DNA of 47,291 nt from Ichthyophthirius multifiliis (lineage: Eukaryota > Ciliophora > Oligohymenophorea > Hymenostomatida), in NCBI RefSeq assembly GCF_000220395.1, contig NW_004085891.1, positions 1-47,291 on the forward strand, given 5' to 3'. The position numbers and the translations under genes were made by a program. The notes beneath the pieces are model-generated. The model was not told the DNA's origin and searched no databases. It saw only the letters and a list, made by a program, of their open reading frames with translations. How positions within the stretch are numbered: the stretch's first letter is position 1; each line of letters starts with the position of its first letter. Shown one piece after another: positions 12,495-24,541 of this stretch.

Positions 12495-15361
12495 TTATAA
12501 TTACATCAATAAAAACATATAGAAACTGAATATTAATAAATAACATGGGAACCAAGAAATGAAACTGAGGCTAAAATAAAATAAATGTAAGTTTTAGAAG
12601 ATTATCTTCAGAAAAAAATATAATTTTAAATGAAAGAAAATGATGAATTACTTCTTAGGCAAGCAAATAAATATAAAGAAATATAAATGCACATAAATGA
12701 TTTAAAAAGAATAAATAAAAATTCAAATTATTCCTAATCTACTAATTCGAATTCTGATGAAGAAACATAATAAAATAGTTTTCAAAATCCCCAGTAATAT
12801 ATTTAAAATTCTTAAATTTAGTAAAGTCCTTTAATTAATTCTGGCTAATTAATAAATAAAAGTTAATAATAAAAAAATGAAGTAATTTGTGTATAATTAT
12901 CACATTCATAATATTTTAATAGAAAATTATAGAATAAAGACTTACTATAAATTATAAATTATGGATTTTTAGATAATTTAAATAATATAAGGAATGAAGA
13001 TAATAATGATGCTTATTAATGTATATTTGGTTCCGAAGTTACTTTTACTTTTTTATCATTTAAACCAGATTTAAGAGATTATAATAAAATTCCTAAATGT
13101 ATGTATGCTAGATTTTATTTTTTTAATTTTCCTTTATTTTAAACTTAATGTTTTTCTTATAAACAATAAAATTAAGAAAATTTTGCAAAAATATATAGTG
13201 AAGAATAAGAAAACTAAGAGTATATTTCATTCAATTTTACAATAGATTAAAATAATTATTAGTAGTAAATGGATATTTATAAAATATTTAATTAATATTT
13301 ATCTAATAATGAATTAAAAATTGATCTTTATGATGCAGACAGCAAAATATTTTACGGATTTTTTAAAATTTAATTATAGGAAATTAAACGAACTAATTAA
13401 AATAAATAATTAATTTTTAAAAATTGCAATATAATTGATTATACTTTTATGAAAATTAAAGGAATTATTTAAATTTAAATATAAAATAAATCTATAAAAG
13501 AGCAAAATAATTAATATAAAGTTACCAATTTAAATTAAAATGATTTAAAAAATAAAGCATTCTCTTTTGGTCCTTTGTAAATTTAGTCAGACTACTTACA
13601 AAATAATAAAAAATTTGACTTAAAATTAACTCATTAAGTAGAAAATAATGAAGAGTTTTAAAGAAAAATACAAAGAATAAAAAGATTTAGGAATTAATAA
13701 TTAAATTAAGCTGTTGATGATCAAAACTTATTATTTAATAATAAAATAAATAAATTAGAAATAAATAAAAAATATATTAATAATATATAAGAAATTAAAG
13801 AATTAAAAAAAAATGAATTTATCTTTGATTTTCTTAATTTTTCTAAAGAAATTTGCATCCAAGCTTCTATTGGAAAATTAGAAATTATTCCTTTCAAAAT
13901 CTAGAATTGCTTTGATAGACCATAAAGCTATTAAATAAAAATAAGTGAACAATAAAATAATTATTTTTCTTTGATTGAAAATGCATAAGAATGGAAATTT
14001 TTAGCAAATTAAAATAATTTTTAAAAGCCTTTTGATTTTAATATGATTTAAGATAAAGTCTTCATATTAGATGTAGGTGAAGAAGTAACACTTTTATTCA
14101 AATATTTATGTTTCGATGAAGAAAATTTAGATTAAATAAATGTAATTTTTTTAATTTTAATCTTTTTAAAATTAATTTAAATTTTTAAAAATATAGGAAT
14201 AAAGAATTCATGTTTTAATTTAATCTAAAAAATTTAATGATGGATTTTTAGTAAAAATTAATTAATTTAGACACATAGTAAATAGTTGCTTTAAAATATT
14301 TGAAAAATAAAAGGCAGTTATTTAATATAAAATTCCTTGTTTTACAAAAAAATAATAAAACTAGTAAAATAAATATATATTTTTATAAATTATAAAATAA
14401 TTATGATAATAATAATTGAAAGACCTGAATTATATTGTACAAACAACTAAATATAAGTAAATTGGTATGATGATTATCATATATAAATATAATCTATTAT
14501 GCCTTAATGTTCTGAAATAAATAAGTTTTATATTCTAATATATATGTTGCCCTATTTTTAGGAGTTAAATTCTATTTGGTAAATTGAACTTCATTCATTA
14601 GATGGGTAATTTATTTTTATTTTAATTTTTTTTGTTGAAAATATAAAAAGCTTAGAAAAAAAAGTAAATTTTGGATTAAAAGAATCATTAAAATTTTTTA
14701 TCCCAATCGATGTTCCTCGGGTTATAAAACTTTATAGCTCAAATGAATAATTATTATGGTTTGAGGGATAATATTAAAAAAATATACCTGTTTAACCAGG
14801 TCACTTATGTGAAATAGAAGGTATTGTTAGATCTTTGGAATAGGAAAAACAAAAAGTCCAAATAAACGCAGTAGATGCCTATTCTAGAGAACTTTTGTAT
14901 TCGTGGGTTTTAAATATATAAACAAGTTTAGGGATAATTTCAAAAAAAATAAGTATAAAAGTACAAAATAAATAATAAATTTAAAAGTTCACATATTTTA
15001 ATAATTCTGATTTTAATTTAATATTTAGATTTTTCTCTACAGATTTAAATGTTTTAAGAGTAATTTATTTTAAAAAAGTATTTTTAATTGATTAAAAAAA
15101 ATTAGATAATTGACTAAGAAAAATATATTGAAGTTTAAAAAAAAAAAAGTAAAAATAATGTTGTTAAAATAATCTGACCAAATTAACGAATAACATATAA
15201 TTGTATGTGTTACTAATAAAGAAGAAACTTTATTTGAAAGTATTGAGTTCAATATTCGTTATATACTTTAAGAAGAGAATTATTGCTAATAAATATAAAA
15301 TCTAATATAAAATCAAAAAGATGAAATTGATGAATTAATTTTTACAAATTAATAATAATGA
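10688..15361 (+). CDS. NPHP4: nephrocystin-4 (ciliary transition-zone protein)
   Basis: Eight exons: 10688-10732, 10786-10965, 11010-11337, 11392-14141, 14197-14363, 14423-14605, 14651-15059, 15119-15361. They join in phase to give 1434 residues; human NPHP4 is 1426. Matching landmarks in order: QFFGRT near the N-terminus; SSINKSEEIYLIFEVYII; GSGLIKI; LQLEYEV; EVTFTFLSFKP; LKIDLYDADSKIFYGFFKI; ENAQEWKFL before GEEVTLLFKY; ELHSLDG; SRELLYSWVLNIQ. Residues about 470-620 are a coiled, Gln-rich insertion with a pure Gln run (about 538-551) encoded by TAA repeats at 12450-12491. NPHP4 acts with NPHP1/RPGRIP1L at the ciliary transition zone, consistent with a ciliate. The start is the first ATG that reaches the conserved N-terminus through a clean 53-nt intron. 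Confidence 0.93.
12450..12491 (+). repeat. (TAA)14 polyglutamine tract inside NPHP4
   Basis: A perfect TAA trinucleotide run that is coding in code 6 and gives uninterrupted glutamine. It is likely length-variable between strains. The frame is preserved on both sides. Confidence 0.85.
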
Positions 15362-15833
15362 TAAACAACCTTGATTTTTACAAAACAAAACATTATTTAT
15401 AAAATATTTATTACTTTGTTTCAAATTTAATTATTTTTTTGAAAATGGAAATTGAATTTAAAATAGTGTTAACATAAAATAAATATTTTATTTGAATTAA
15501 AATAAAATTTTATTAAAAAAAATAAAAAAATAAAAAAAATATGTCAAACATAATATATAATATTTTTCTTTTTTTAATATGTTTTAAATATAAAAATACC
15601 AAATATCAAATTTTAAAGTAAATAAATCTAATTGTATTGTATTGTATAATTCTAAATTGATTTTTTTTTGAAACATTAAATAAATACAATACGTAAAATA
15701 TGTACAGCATTATATATTTTAACAATTTTTTTTTAAAATATTGAAAAAAAGATTATAATTATTATTTGAATATTATTAAAAAAGTATTAGTTAGTAATTA
15801 AATAATTTAAATTTTTTAAAAATGGTATCTATT
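15362..15833. other. intergenic, convergent gene ends
   Basis: Between the 3' ends of NPHP4 (plus) and the BDP1-like gene (minus). AT-rich with a TTGTA repeat near 15635. No gene or strong terminator-like structure is seen. Confidence 0.6.
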
Positions 15834-16400
15834 TCAATTTAAATTAAGAGAAATATTTATATTATTGTAAGATTATTATTAATTAGATAATAGTTATTAA
15901 TCTATAATTTGTAATTATTATTTTTAATCTTTAAGAAATTTATTTTTTATTTGTGTTCTATTTTTACCAGGAATTAAACTTTAAATCATTGAAAAATCAG
16001 TTCCAAATATTTATAATCCTTAAAGGAAAAGTTTGTTTTCTACATCAGTCCATTTAACAGAAGTTTTTTATCTTTTCCCATTAAATGAGTTACCATTTAT
16101 GTTTGTATTTTTGTATTTTAGCTATTTATTTACATCTTAGTTATCTTAGATGATTTCTTCATTTTCTTCAGCTTATTTTATTAAAGATTATTCTAATATT
16201 TTTTATTATATCTTTTTCTCTTCTTTTAATGTAGGAATACCAATATTTTTATTTAAAATTATTTCTAGAAGAGTTTCTTATTTTTATGCATTTTCACATT
16301 TGGATTCTTCTTACATAGAATTTGTTAATTGTGTTGAATTTTTAGATAAACTAGATAATTAATCGAAGCTGGAAACTGATTTAATTTCTTTATTATTCAT
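15834..16400 (-). CDS. BDP1: BDP1-like SANT/Myb protein (TFIIIB B'' subunit)
   Basis: Single exon on the minus strand, 188 residues, TGA stop. Residues about 115-160 form a SANT domain: KWTDVENKLFLQGLQIFGTD, then FSMIQSLIPGKNRTQIKNKF. The combination of GTDFSMI with R.QIKNKF is the signature of TFIIIB B''/BDP1, which joins TBP and BRF1 to recruit RNA polymerase III. N-terminal to it is a charged, Gln-rich helical segment (40-95) with EIILNKNIGIPTLKEE. The protein is far shorter than yeast (594 aa) or human BDP1, ending about 28 residues after the SANT domain. I see no evidence of truncation: the start is clean and the frame uninterrupted. A generic SANT protein is the alternative. Confidence 0.85.
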
Positions 16401-17483
16401 GATCCTCAATTTTTTTAATTGATTCCCTTAAAATAAAATATTTTTTTCAGACGATTAAATCATTATATTTCTTTGTATTTTTTATATTTGTTTTAAAAGT
16501 GTGATAAATAAAAAAAATATATATATTTCTTTCTTAATTAATTTATTACCAATATTTTATTTTGTGGGGGTTTATTTCTATTTAATATACGAAATTTTAT
16601 ATATTTTTTTGCTAAAAAGCGATTAAAATTCAAAAATAATATCTAAATGAAATAAATAAAAAATTTTATAAATGCATTTATTAATAAAATAATAATTAAA
16701 TGTAAATAAAAATAAAAATAAAATAGTTCGATTGTAAATTATAAATTAAATATTTATTTTATATTAAATGTTAGGTTGGTTATTTATAGTCTTTACAAAA
16801 ATAACTATTTAAAGAGACTTAAAAGTTAAGCTAAAGCTTTACTTTATTTATATCTTTTGATTAAAAATAATAAAAAGGAAAAAATAATCAGATAAAAATA
16901 AAATATAAATATAATATAAAATTAAATAAAAAAAGTGAAAAAAATTATAAGTGAATAAAGATTATTCTTTATTTTAAAAAATTCTATATCATTTTTAGAT
17001 TCGTGAATATAATACTAGTATAGTATAATTTTATATTAATTAGAAATCCAAGTAAATAACAATAAATAAATAAAATAATATTACTTTAATACATAATTAT
17101 TATTAAAATAAACCATAAATAGATAAGTAAAATTTATATTAAAAAAGAATAAAACATTTTTATATATTATAATATTTATATATCTTTAGGTTGAAAAATA
17201 ATATTTTTATTTATCTTCTAAATTAAAACATTAATTAATTTTTTAATACACGTTGAAATTTAGAATTTAATTTAAAAAAATATATATAATATTATATATA
17301 TTTAGAATTTCTTTATAATAAATAAATGGGCTAGTTTTTATTATTAATTGAATAAATAGATTATAATAAAACATTTTTTTAATTATAAAAACAAATTTAT
17401 TTTGCTTAAGAGCTAATTATTTTATTTTTATATTTATTTTTTTATTTCAAAAATTTAACTTTTCATTATTATTCTAATATTAA
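16401..17483. other. AT-rich intergenic region
   Basis: Upstream of the BDP1-like gene. AT-rich with no coding signature, RNA gene or notable repeat that I can support. Confidence 0.6.
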
Positions 17484-17843
17484 ATGACTAAAGAATTAAA
17501 GATTCTGAAAGTTGAATCTTATGAATTTCTTAATGAAAATTTATTTAAGATTATTAAAAATCAAAATCTAAATTTTTTTTTTTTTTAACCTTTTAATTTT
17601 GATTTTAATCTAACTTATAACTTATATATCCTATAAAACTTAAATTTTTATTTATATCAAATTTTAATAGAGATTTTTAAAAATCTAAAAATAAAGAATT
17701 AAATTGTATATAAGTCTAAATATTTGGATAATATTAAAGGAAATAAAAACTCTCCTATGTTTATTATTTAAATTTATATTTAAATAGCATCATCTTATAC
17801 ATGTGGTGTCAAAATAATAATTGCACTGTTTTAAATATTTTGA
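17484..17843 (+). CDS. unrecognised small ORF, low support
   Basis: An ATG-to-TGA code-6 frame of 119 residues beginning MTKELKILKVESYEFLNENL. It is Asn/Ile/Phe-rich, with a phenylalanine run from a T tract. The first 30 residues look protein-like; the rest is close to background composition. It overlaps the end of an open minus-strand frame (17790-18404). No family is recognised, and it may be chance or a decayed gene. Confidence 0.2.
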
Positions 17844-18404
17844 TGTTATTTACCTATATAACAAACGCCACACATATGTGGTTTACAATAAGAAAATTTT
17901 TTCACTCAATCCATTTTTTAAATACTACTTACAATTCGAAAGATTTCTAATAAAATAATATAATCGAAACATAACATTAATTAAGTTAAGTGGAAAAAGT
18001 TTAATATTAATGAAAATGCAAAGTTACAATGAAAAAAATAAAAACAAGTTTTCTGTAGTAAATGAGGAGATTATAACGTTAGATTATTTAGTTAATATTA
18101 TTTTATTTTAATATCTATCTATTTCTATGAATTTTAGTTCATTATAAATTTTAGGCATCCTTTAGATACTACTTAATAAAATATAATTATTTATTTTTAA
18201 TATTTTTTTGTTAATTAAAAAATACTGATATAATTTAATTTTAGTATGATTGAAATCGAAGCAATAAAATGATAAAAACTCTAAAACTAACTTATATATG
18301 ATTTTATTAAAATAAATCCACAATATTCTCAATTATTTTGTACTTTTTTAGTAAAATATTCTTTTATATGTTTTGTTTTTGTGGAAGTCATAGATTTTAT
18401 TATT
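17790..18404 (-). pseudogene. open gene-like stretch of unknown family
   Basis: An uninterrupted code-6 frame of about 204 codons bounded by TGA on both sides, with higher GC than the flanking deserts and a mixed composition including Cys and Trp (NNKIYDFHKNKTY... to ...YFDTTCIR). No clear ATG start and no recognised domain. It sits beside the two related minus-strand copies at 18.6-19.9 kb and may be part of the same decayed region. In sequence this AT-rich, with one stop codon, such a length can arise by chance. Confidence 0.25.
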
Positions 18405-18639
18405 TCATAAATTTTTTTGGATTTCTTTGCATATTGCCCATTTGAAAATATATTCTGAATAAATTGTTATTAAAATCTTTTATATAAATTATAAAATTCA
18501 ATAACATTAGTACGATAAAACGATAAATAACATTTATATACAAAGAAAAATATATAAGAGAAGTAATATCTTAAGTAAATATATATATTGTTCAAAATAA
18601 TAGTAAAATTAATTTATTAGCTTACAAATTTTTCCGACA

Positions 18640-19100
18640 CTTATTTTTTTTATTCTTCAGTCAAAACTATAAAAAGTTTTACTTTTACTTTTTTTGTTTT
18701 CATTAAATAACTCTAAGTGTATTATAGATTTATAAAGTTTGGTGTTTTTTATATTATTTATAAATGTATGTATTTGTTTATTTAAATTTTTTTATTTAAC
18801 TAATATTAAATTACAAAATTATAGAATCAGTCTATTTACAATCTCTTGACAACTGTTTTTCAAATTTTAAGGTTATATCATAACCTTTTTGAATTATAGC
18901 TTGCATAACTATAAAATTATTTGTACCATAATTTTAAATTAAAATATCTTTTTTAACTTTCCAATTAAAATAATTTTTCACAAATCATATATTTTTGAAT
19001 ATTTAAAGAATAATAATTTTAAGTAAAGCATTAATGAATATTCTACTAATTATCAAAATTTGGATTAAAGAATATCCTTATTATATTTAGAAAATTTACT
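18640..19100 (-). pseudogene. diverged copy B of an unknown gene family
   Basis: The minus strand ends with a frame containing THTFINN-like and LELFNENK residues followed by a TGA. This matches the end of copy A (FFINK...ALKLFNENK, TGA) in both DNA and protein: the plus-strand text TTTGTTTTCATTAAATAA and AGTCAAAACT occur in both at the same spacing. Upstream frames are interrupted and no complete gene can be assembled. Function unknown. Confidence 0.35.
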
Positions 19101-19198
19101 TTTATTATTTAAACCCAATTATATGTAAGTGTATTAATTTTAGGTACGGAGAAGGGGTGATATATATAATTACTTTATTTTAATGCTTTTCACTATAG

Positions 19199-19940
19199 TC
19201 AAAACTTTATTATTCTTCCTGCTTTGAATATTTTGTTTTCATTAAATAATTTCAAAGCATTTATCTTAAGTAGATTTTTTACAATTCTGGACTGCATTTT
19301 ATTTATAAAAAATTTGTTTTTAGTGCAATATTTACTATTATCAAATAAAATCCTTATTAAAATTTCACAAAAATACTTTAAAAATTCAAACAAGTAGGAT
19401 TATATTTTAAACAGTATTTTGCAGAAAAAATAAAATAATTTTCTTAAGGGCAATCTTAACAATAATTATCTGGCATTAAGTGTTTTCTAGCAAAGCATTC
19501 TAAAAAAGAATTAATATTATTTTGATCATTATTTTATACATAAATTATTACATTTTAAGTAATTTAATTCTTCAATATATTATCGATCCTATAAGGTACT
19601 TTTTGTTAATTGTAAAGCAGCCTAGTGTTGGATATTGCTACTAAAAAAAACTTTTTTTCATCAAATTATTTGAAGAATAAAATTTTTAAATTATTATTCA
19701 ATTAATTTGTTTGTATGAAATTATCGTCTTTATCATTAAACACTTCATTTAGAAATTTTCCATTTCAAATATCAATATTTTCGTAAGTATTAAGTTTGTA
19801 AAATATTAGTTAATTATGTGGTGAAATTATTAAACTACTATATAGTACACTTTTTGCAAAAAAGATTACGTTCAAGCATCGTGTATTACAGATATTATTA
19901 AAACAATTATACATATCTGAATAAAAATAATTATAATTAA
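19199..19940 (-). pseudogene. diverged copy A of an unknown gene family
   Basis: Two overlapping minus-strand frames, 19252-19764 and 19199-19393. The first has a Cys-rich stretch (CFARKHLMPDNYCQDCP, then YCLKYNPTC) that could bind zinc. The second ends FNENKIFKAGRIIKF plus TGA. The open sequence continues upstream to about 19940 but is broken by a TGA near 19766, and no intron with proper ends joins the frames. It looks like a decaying gene or an unrecognised mobile-element remnant. No family is recognised. Confidence 0.35.
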
Positions 19941-20032
19941 ATATTTTACATAAAGTATTGCAATTTTAACATTAATATAAATTTATAACAAAACCAATGT
20001 ATTGAATAAAATACATGTAAACTTATATAAAT

Positions 20033-20255
20033 AATAGTTTAGACTAAATTTTGAACATTAATTTAGAAAATTATATAATAAAATTAATGCAATTTTAATA
20101 ACATTTTAAATATATATTTCTTAAATTAAACATCCGATAACAGGGTATATTTAAAAAATATTATTTATATCAAATAATAATTAAGGCTACATTTTGCATA
20201 ATAATTTAACAAATTTCCAGTATAATTGATGCAATTTTATTGTAATATGATTCTT
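20033..20255. repeat. diverged tandem direct repeat, about 140-nt spacing
   Basis: The block from about 20033 (AATAATAGTTTAGACTAAAT... to GCAATTTTAATAAC) recurs from about 20171 (AATAATAATTAAGGCTACAT... to GCAATTTTATTGTA), roughly two-thirds identical. A weaker third match (GCAATTTTAACATT) lies near 19960, about 130 nt upstream. Purpose unknown. Confidence 0.45.
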
Positions 20256-20299
20256 ATTATAATTTAAAGATTTTTATGCGGGTCAAAAATTGTTAAATT

Positions 20300-20985
20300 T
20301 GGGTGTGAAATTAATAATTATTATAATATTTTAAAATAGATTATAAAAAGTTCGACTTTTATGTAAAAAATTAATTTTTATAATTTTTTTTATTTTAAAA
20401 ATTAATAATATACTTAGAAAAATTTTCCTAATAAATTTCTAATTAAATTAAAGAAATTTAGATTTTATAAAGAATAAAATAGAATAAACTGTATTTAAAA
20501 TTTTAAATATATATTATCTATATTCTATCAAATAATAATTTTTATAAAGCTATTGGAGAAATTTATTTTTAATGATAATAATTATTAATTATTTATTTTA
20601 TTTTTAATTATATTTTAAAACCTTAAATAAATAAAAATAAGTAATTATAAAACAAAAAATAAAATAATCATTAATTAATAAATAAAACTTTTAAAAACTA
20701 AAATTAGTATTTTAATTATATTTAAATAAAATATTTATTTTTTTGTAATTTTTTTTTATTTTCTGTAAAAAATATTAGACATTATTTTTCATAAAATATT
20801 TTTTTATTTATATTAATATTATTTATGTTTTTTATTTTATAATTTCTATTAAAATATATTTTTGATAACAAAAGGGAATATATTTTAATATAATTTTAAA
20901 CAAAATATATTTTAAAAAAAAAATTAAAAAAAATAACAAAGGAAAAAAAATAAAAATAAAAAATAAATTAATAATAAATAATACC
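20300..20985. other. AT-rich upstream region
   Basis: Very AT-rich sequence upstream of the KH-protein gene, with A/T homopolymers. No gene or discrete regulatory site is recognisable. Confidence 0.6.
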
Positions 20986-23125
20986 ATGGGACATTCAAGA
21001 TCACGTTCAAAAGGAAGTAAAAAGATTCTAAAAAACATAAATCTCACCACTATAATAACCATAATAGAAAAAGCAGAAGTAGATCTTCTCATAAAAAAGA
21101 AAGAAGAAACTCAAATGAAAAGAATGAAAGGACTGTATAATCATAAAGAAAAAGCAGATTTACAGATAACATAGAAAGTAGCTAAGCCAATAATAATAAT
21201 AATGTTTAGAATAGAAATAATTAATTTTTTGAGAATAGTTAGAATCATGAATATGTTAATTTGAATGATTTAATTTAAGATAAAAATAAAAATAACTATT
21301 ATAATTAAAAACTAGGAGACAATAAAAATATAAATACATTCTAATATACAAATGTTCGAGAATAAAATTTAAATTAATAAGAAGAAAATAATAGTAGGTA
21401 ATAAGGTAATAGGAAGTTTACTTATGAGAGACCAAATAATGATAATTAGCCTTTAAGAAATAGTATTGGTTATCATCATGAAGGTAATTAAGAAATCTAT
21501 TCAAATGGAAAATTTAGCAAAAAAATGTATCTCCCTTTAAATTCAAAAGTTAATTACATTGGAATTATATTAGGTTAAAAAGGCTAAATATTAAAATAAT
21601 TAAAAGAAGAAACTGGATGTAAGATTTAATTAAAGTAAATAATTATAAAAAAATTAAAAGCATAATTATAAATAATTAAACAAAATTAAATAACAATAAT
21701 AATAATCAAAAAAAAAAGAAGTTTATTTATTCAATAAGATAAAATTATTGTATGTTTTTATATTTATATTATTATTTCTTATAAAATGATATATAGTTTT
21801 TTTAAATTTAAAATTAATTAAATTATAATTTATAGAGGAAAGGGATGTGTATAGAAAGAAGGTATACCACCTTCAATTGATGATAATGATGATCTACATT
21901 TATCTATATTTGGCGATTCGGAAGAACAAGTTAACAAAGCCTAAAAGCATATAGAGAATACTTTATAATTAGAAGAAAATAAATAATAGAAACATAACGG
22001 AAATTCACATAGATATGGAAATGATTCATATAATAATTAAGAAAATGATAAAATTCACTATATACCTATTTCTAAAGATATTATTGGTTTAGTAATTGGT
22101 ATATTTATTTTATAATTAATTTTAAAACATAATTTTCACATTAAAATAAAAGGAAAATAAGGTGAAACAATAAGATAAATAAAAGAAAAATCAGGAGCAA
22201 GTAAATTATACTTATAATAAGATTAAAATGGATAAAGAAGTGATGAATAAAGCAAAAATTTAGTTGCCGAAGGAACTCCTGAATAAATATAGAGAATAAA
22301 AGACTAAATTGAAGAAATAAAAAATCAACAAAAAAAAATTAAATAACCTCAAAATTCAATCTAAAAAGCAGAAATCGAAATTCCAAATAATTTAGTTGGT
22401 TTAGTTATAGGAAAATAAGGATCAAATTTAAAATAAATTTGTTAACAAACAAATACAAGAGCATAAATTTCATAAGATTAGGGAGGAGATGATAGGAGAA
22501 AAATGCTTTAAATTACAGGATATAATGAAAGAGATGTATAGTAAGCAAAAGAACTTTTTAGTGAATTAATCCATAAATAAAATGAAAATATTAACAAAAA
22601 GTAAAATAATAGAAGAAATAAAAATATTGAAGATGATGATGGAATAGAATAAGTTTAGTATTATAACTATCAAACTTATTAATTAGAAGATTAATTATTT
22701 TAATAGTAATAATAAATATTATTCGCATAATTATAATAGTAATAACCATAATAACCTTAATAGCCTTAACAATCTTAATAAAATTAATAAACTTCATAGA
22801 CTTAGTAACCTTAATAGAATTAATAACCTTAATAATAATAATAAACTGAAAACTAAAATTAAGATATTGATAATAGCAATAATAATAATCAAGATATCAA
22901 TATTTAAAATTAAGAATAATAATTATTAATGTAACAGTATATATAATACTAATAATATCTACTTTCATAATAAAATTATAATGGACCAATAATTGAAGAA
23001 GTTTTGGAAGATGGAACAATAGTTTCAGTTTCAGATAATAAATGTATATTATATGTTATTTTAATAATTATTTTTTAATATAAAAAGAGCAATCTAACAA
23101 AGAAAGAAGAGGAGGGAGAAGATGA
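20986..23125 (+). CDS. RNA-binding protein with RS-like N-terminus and three KH domains
   Basis: Exons 20986-21634, 21836-22098, 22153-23043 and 23088-23125; about 613 residues. The N-terminus (MGHSRSRSKGSKK, later RKSRSRSSHKKERR) is RS-like. KH1 (about 180-265) is of SF1/BBP type: NYIGIILGQKGQILKQLKEE, then GKGCVQKEG and DDLHLSIFG. KH2 (about 295-360) has IIGLVIGKQGETIRQIKEK; KH3 (about 378-450) has LVGLVIGKQGSNLKQIC, both FUBP/PCBP-like with GxxG loops. A Gln/Asn/Pro tail follows, ending ERRGGRR. It likely binds pre-mRNA; a splicing role is inferred from the SF1-type KH. Reading is continuous except near 21016-21024, where frame 1 must become frame 0; one extra A in the A5 run would mend it and makes the total length divisible by three. 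The first intron (201 nt) is the longest in the window. Confidence 0.85.
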
Positions 23126-23445
23126 ACATAATTTTTTAAAAAATTTTGAAATTAAAGCTTTCATTTTAAAATTTAACTTAATAAATAAAAAATTGTATTT
23201 GTCAAAAAAAAAAAAATTATTAATTTTTTAGGGAATTTTAAAAAATAAAATATTTGCATTTTTTTATTTTTATAAAAATTTAAATTTTTATCAAAAAAAA
23301 AATAAAAACTACAAAATAATAAACATTATAAAATAAGAAATCTAAATTTATAAAATCAAATATATTTAGAAAAAAACCCATTAAATTTATTTTTAACATA
23401 AAATAAAAAATATATATATTAAATATTCTTTTAAATAATTTTAAA
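23126..23445. other. intergenic, convergent gene ends
   Basis: About 320 nt of AT-rich DNA between the TGA of the KH gene (plus) and the TGA of the bZIP gene (minus). Poly-A/T runs only. Confidence 0.6.
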
Positions 23446-24541
23446 TCAACTGTTTTTGGTTTTCTTAAGAATTTTTCTAAAGTTAAAAAATTTAAAATTA
23501 TAGTGTAAAATATATACAGCATAACAAAAGTATCCCAAAACAAAAAAAATCTTTAAAACTTTTCTATAAAATTAATTTTCATCGATTATTTCTTTTATAT
23601 TATCTTTAATTATTTATTAATTTTCTTAAATATTAGATTATTAAGCCATAATAAGTATTTATTCACTACTTTGTTGGTTATTTACATTATTTAAAGATAC
23701 AACTAATAAACAACTTATAATAGCAAATAAGAAAAGCTATTTTTAATTAATTTGCTTTCTATTATTATTTATACGAACAAAAGGTGGCAGTGTTTGTTCT
23801 TCTTCATATGTAGAATTACTCTATACATCTTCCTTTTTATTATTTTCTCTATCTTTTTATTTGAGAAGTAAATGTTTGAAAAACTCAATTTGTTCTTTTA
23901 ATTATTTATTTTCAGACAGTAGTTGAGAATTATATATTCTTAATTCTTAATTAGATTATTATAAATTTTCGAATTAATTTTCAAGAGATTCTTTATGATT
24001 TCTTTAAAAAGTTCTTACTTTTCTAGCACTTTATCTATTTTAAATCCTCCTTTTAATTAATTTATTTTTTCAATTAGAGCTTTTATATATATATACATAT
24101 ATATATTTACTTTCTTGCCTTTTTATATTCAATAATATCTTCTTCATAAATATAAACTTAATCATTATCATAAATTGGTTCATAGATTTTTTTCTTTTAA
24201 ATTTTTTTTGTTTTGAACCTTGAAATGTCACTTTTCTTATATTTTTAGAAAAGAAAAAATATCAAATTTTATATTTACGTAGATTGACTTTGATGATTTA
24301 AATTTGATGAATTGTCATTTAAATTATCAGAAGATAAAATAACACTTACATAATTTTAATGTTTTGCATCACTTTAATTCAAATTATTATTTTCTTGTTT
24401 TTATGATTGCTAATAAGATTACTAATTATATATTTATTAAATTGAAATACAATCATTTATTTATTAAAAACAACTGTTTTCATAATCTGGATAAAACAAA
24501 GAGTTTTTTTCTTAAAAATTATAAGAATCTTCTGTAAACAT
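23446..24541 (-). CDS. bZIP transcription factor with possible transmembrane segments
   Basis: Two exons on the minus strand (24541-24111, 24049-23446) split by a 61-nt intron inside the basic region; 344 residues. The basic region KKARKRIQNRQSARKVR has the bZIP signature N148-R149..A152-R153..R156. It is followed by a zipper with Leu at exact heptads 166, 173, 180, 187 and 194, then Phe201. A Gln-rich N-terminal part precedes it. After the zipper come a hydrophobic stretch at 249-263 (LFLFAIISCLLVVSL) and another near 308-325 (IFFVLGYFCYAVYIL). A bZIP followed by a membrane segment recalls the ATF6/CREB3 membrane-tethered factors released by proteolysis; that is inference, and the first segment is short. 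The target genes are unknown. Confidence 0.85.

Noticed and set aside
12337-12555. Minus-strand poly-isoleucine frame
   Set aside because: Antisense of the TAA-encoded glutamine tract of NPHP4.
17800-17885. Near-palindrome CCACACATATGTGG with an upstream ACATGTGGTGT
   Set aside because: The two halves pair only loosely and no flanking element or regulatory context is seen.
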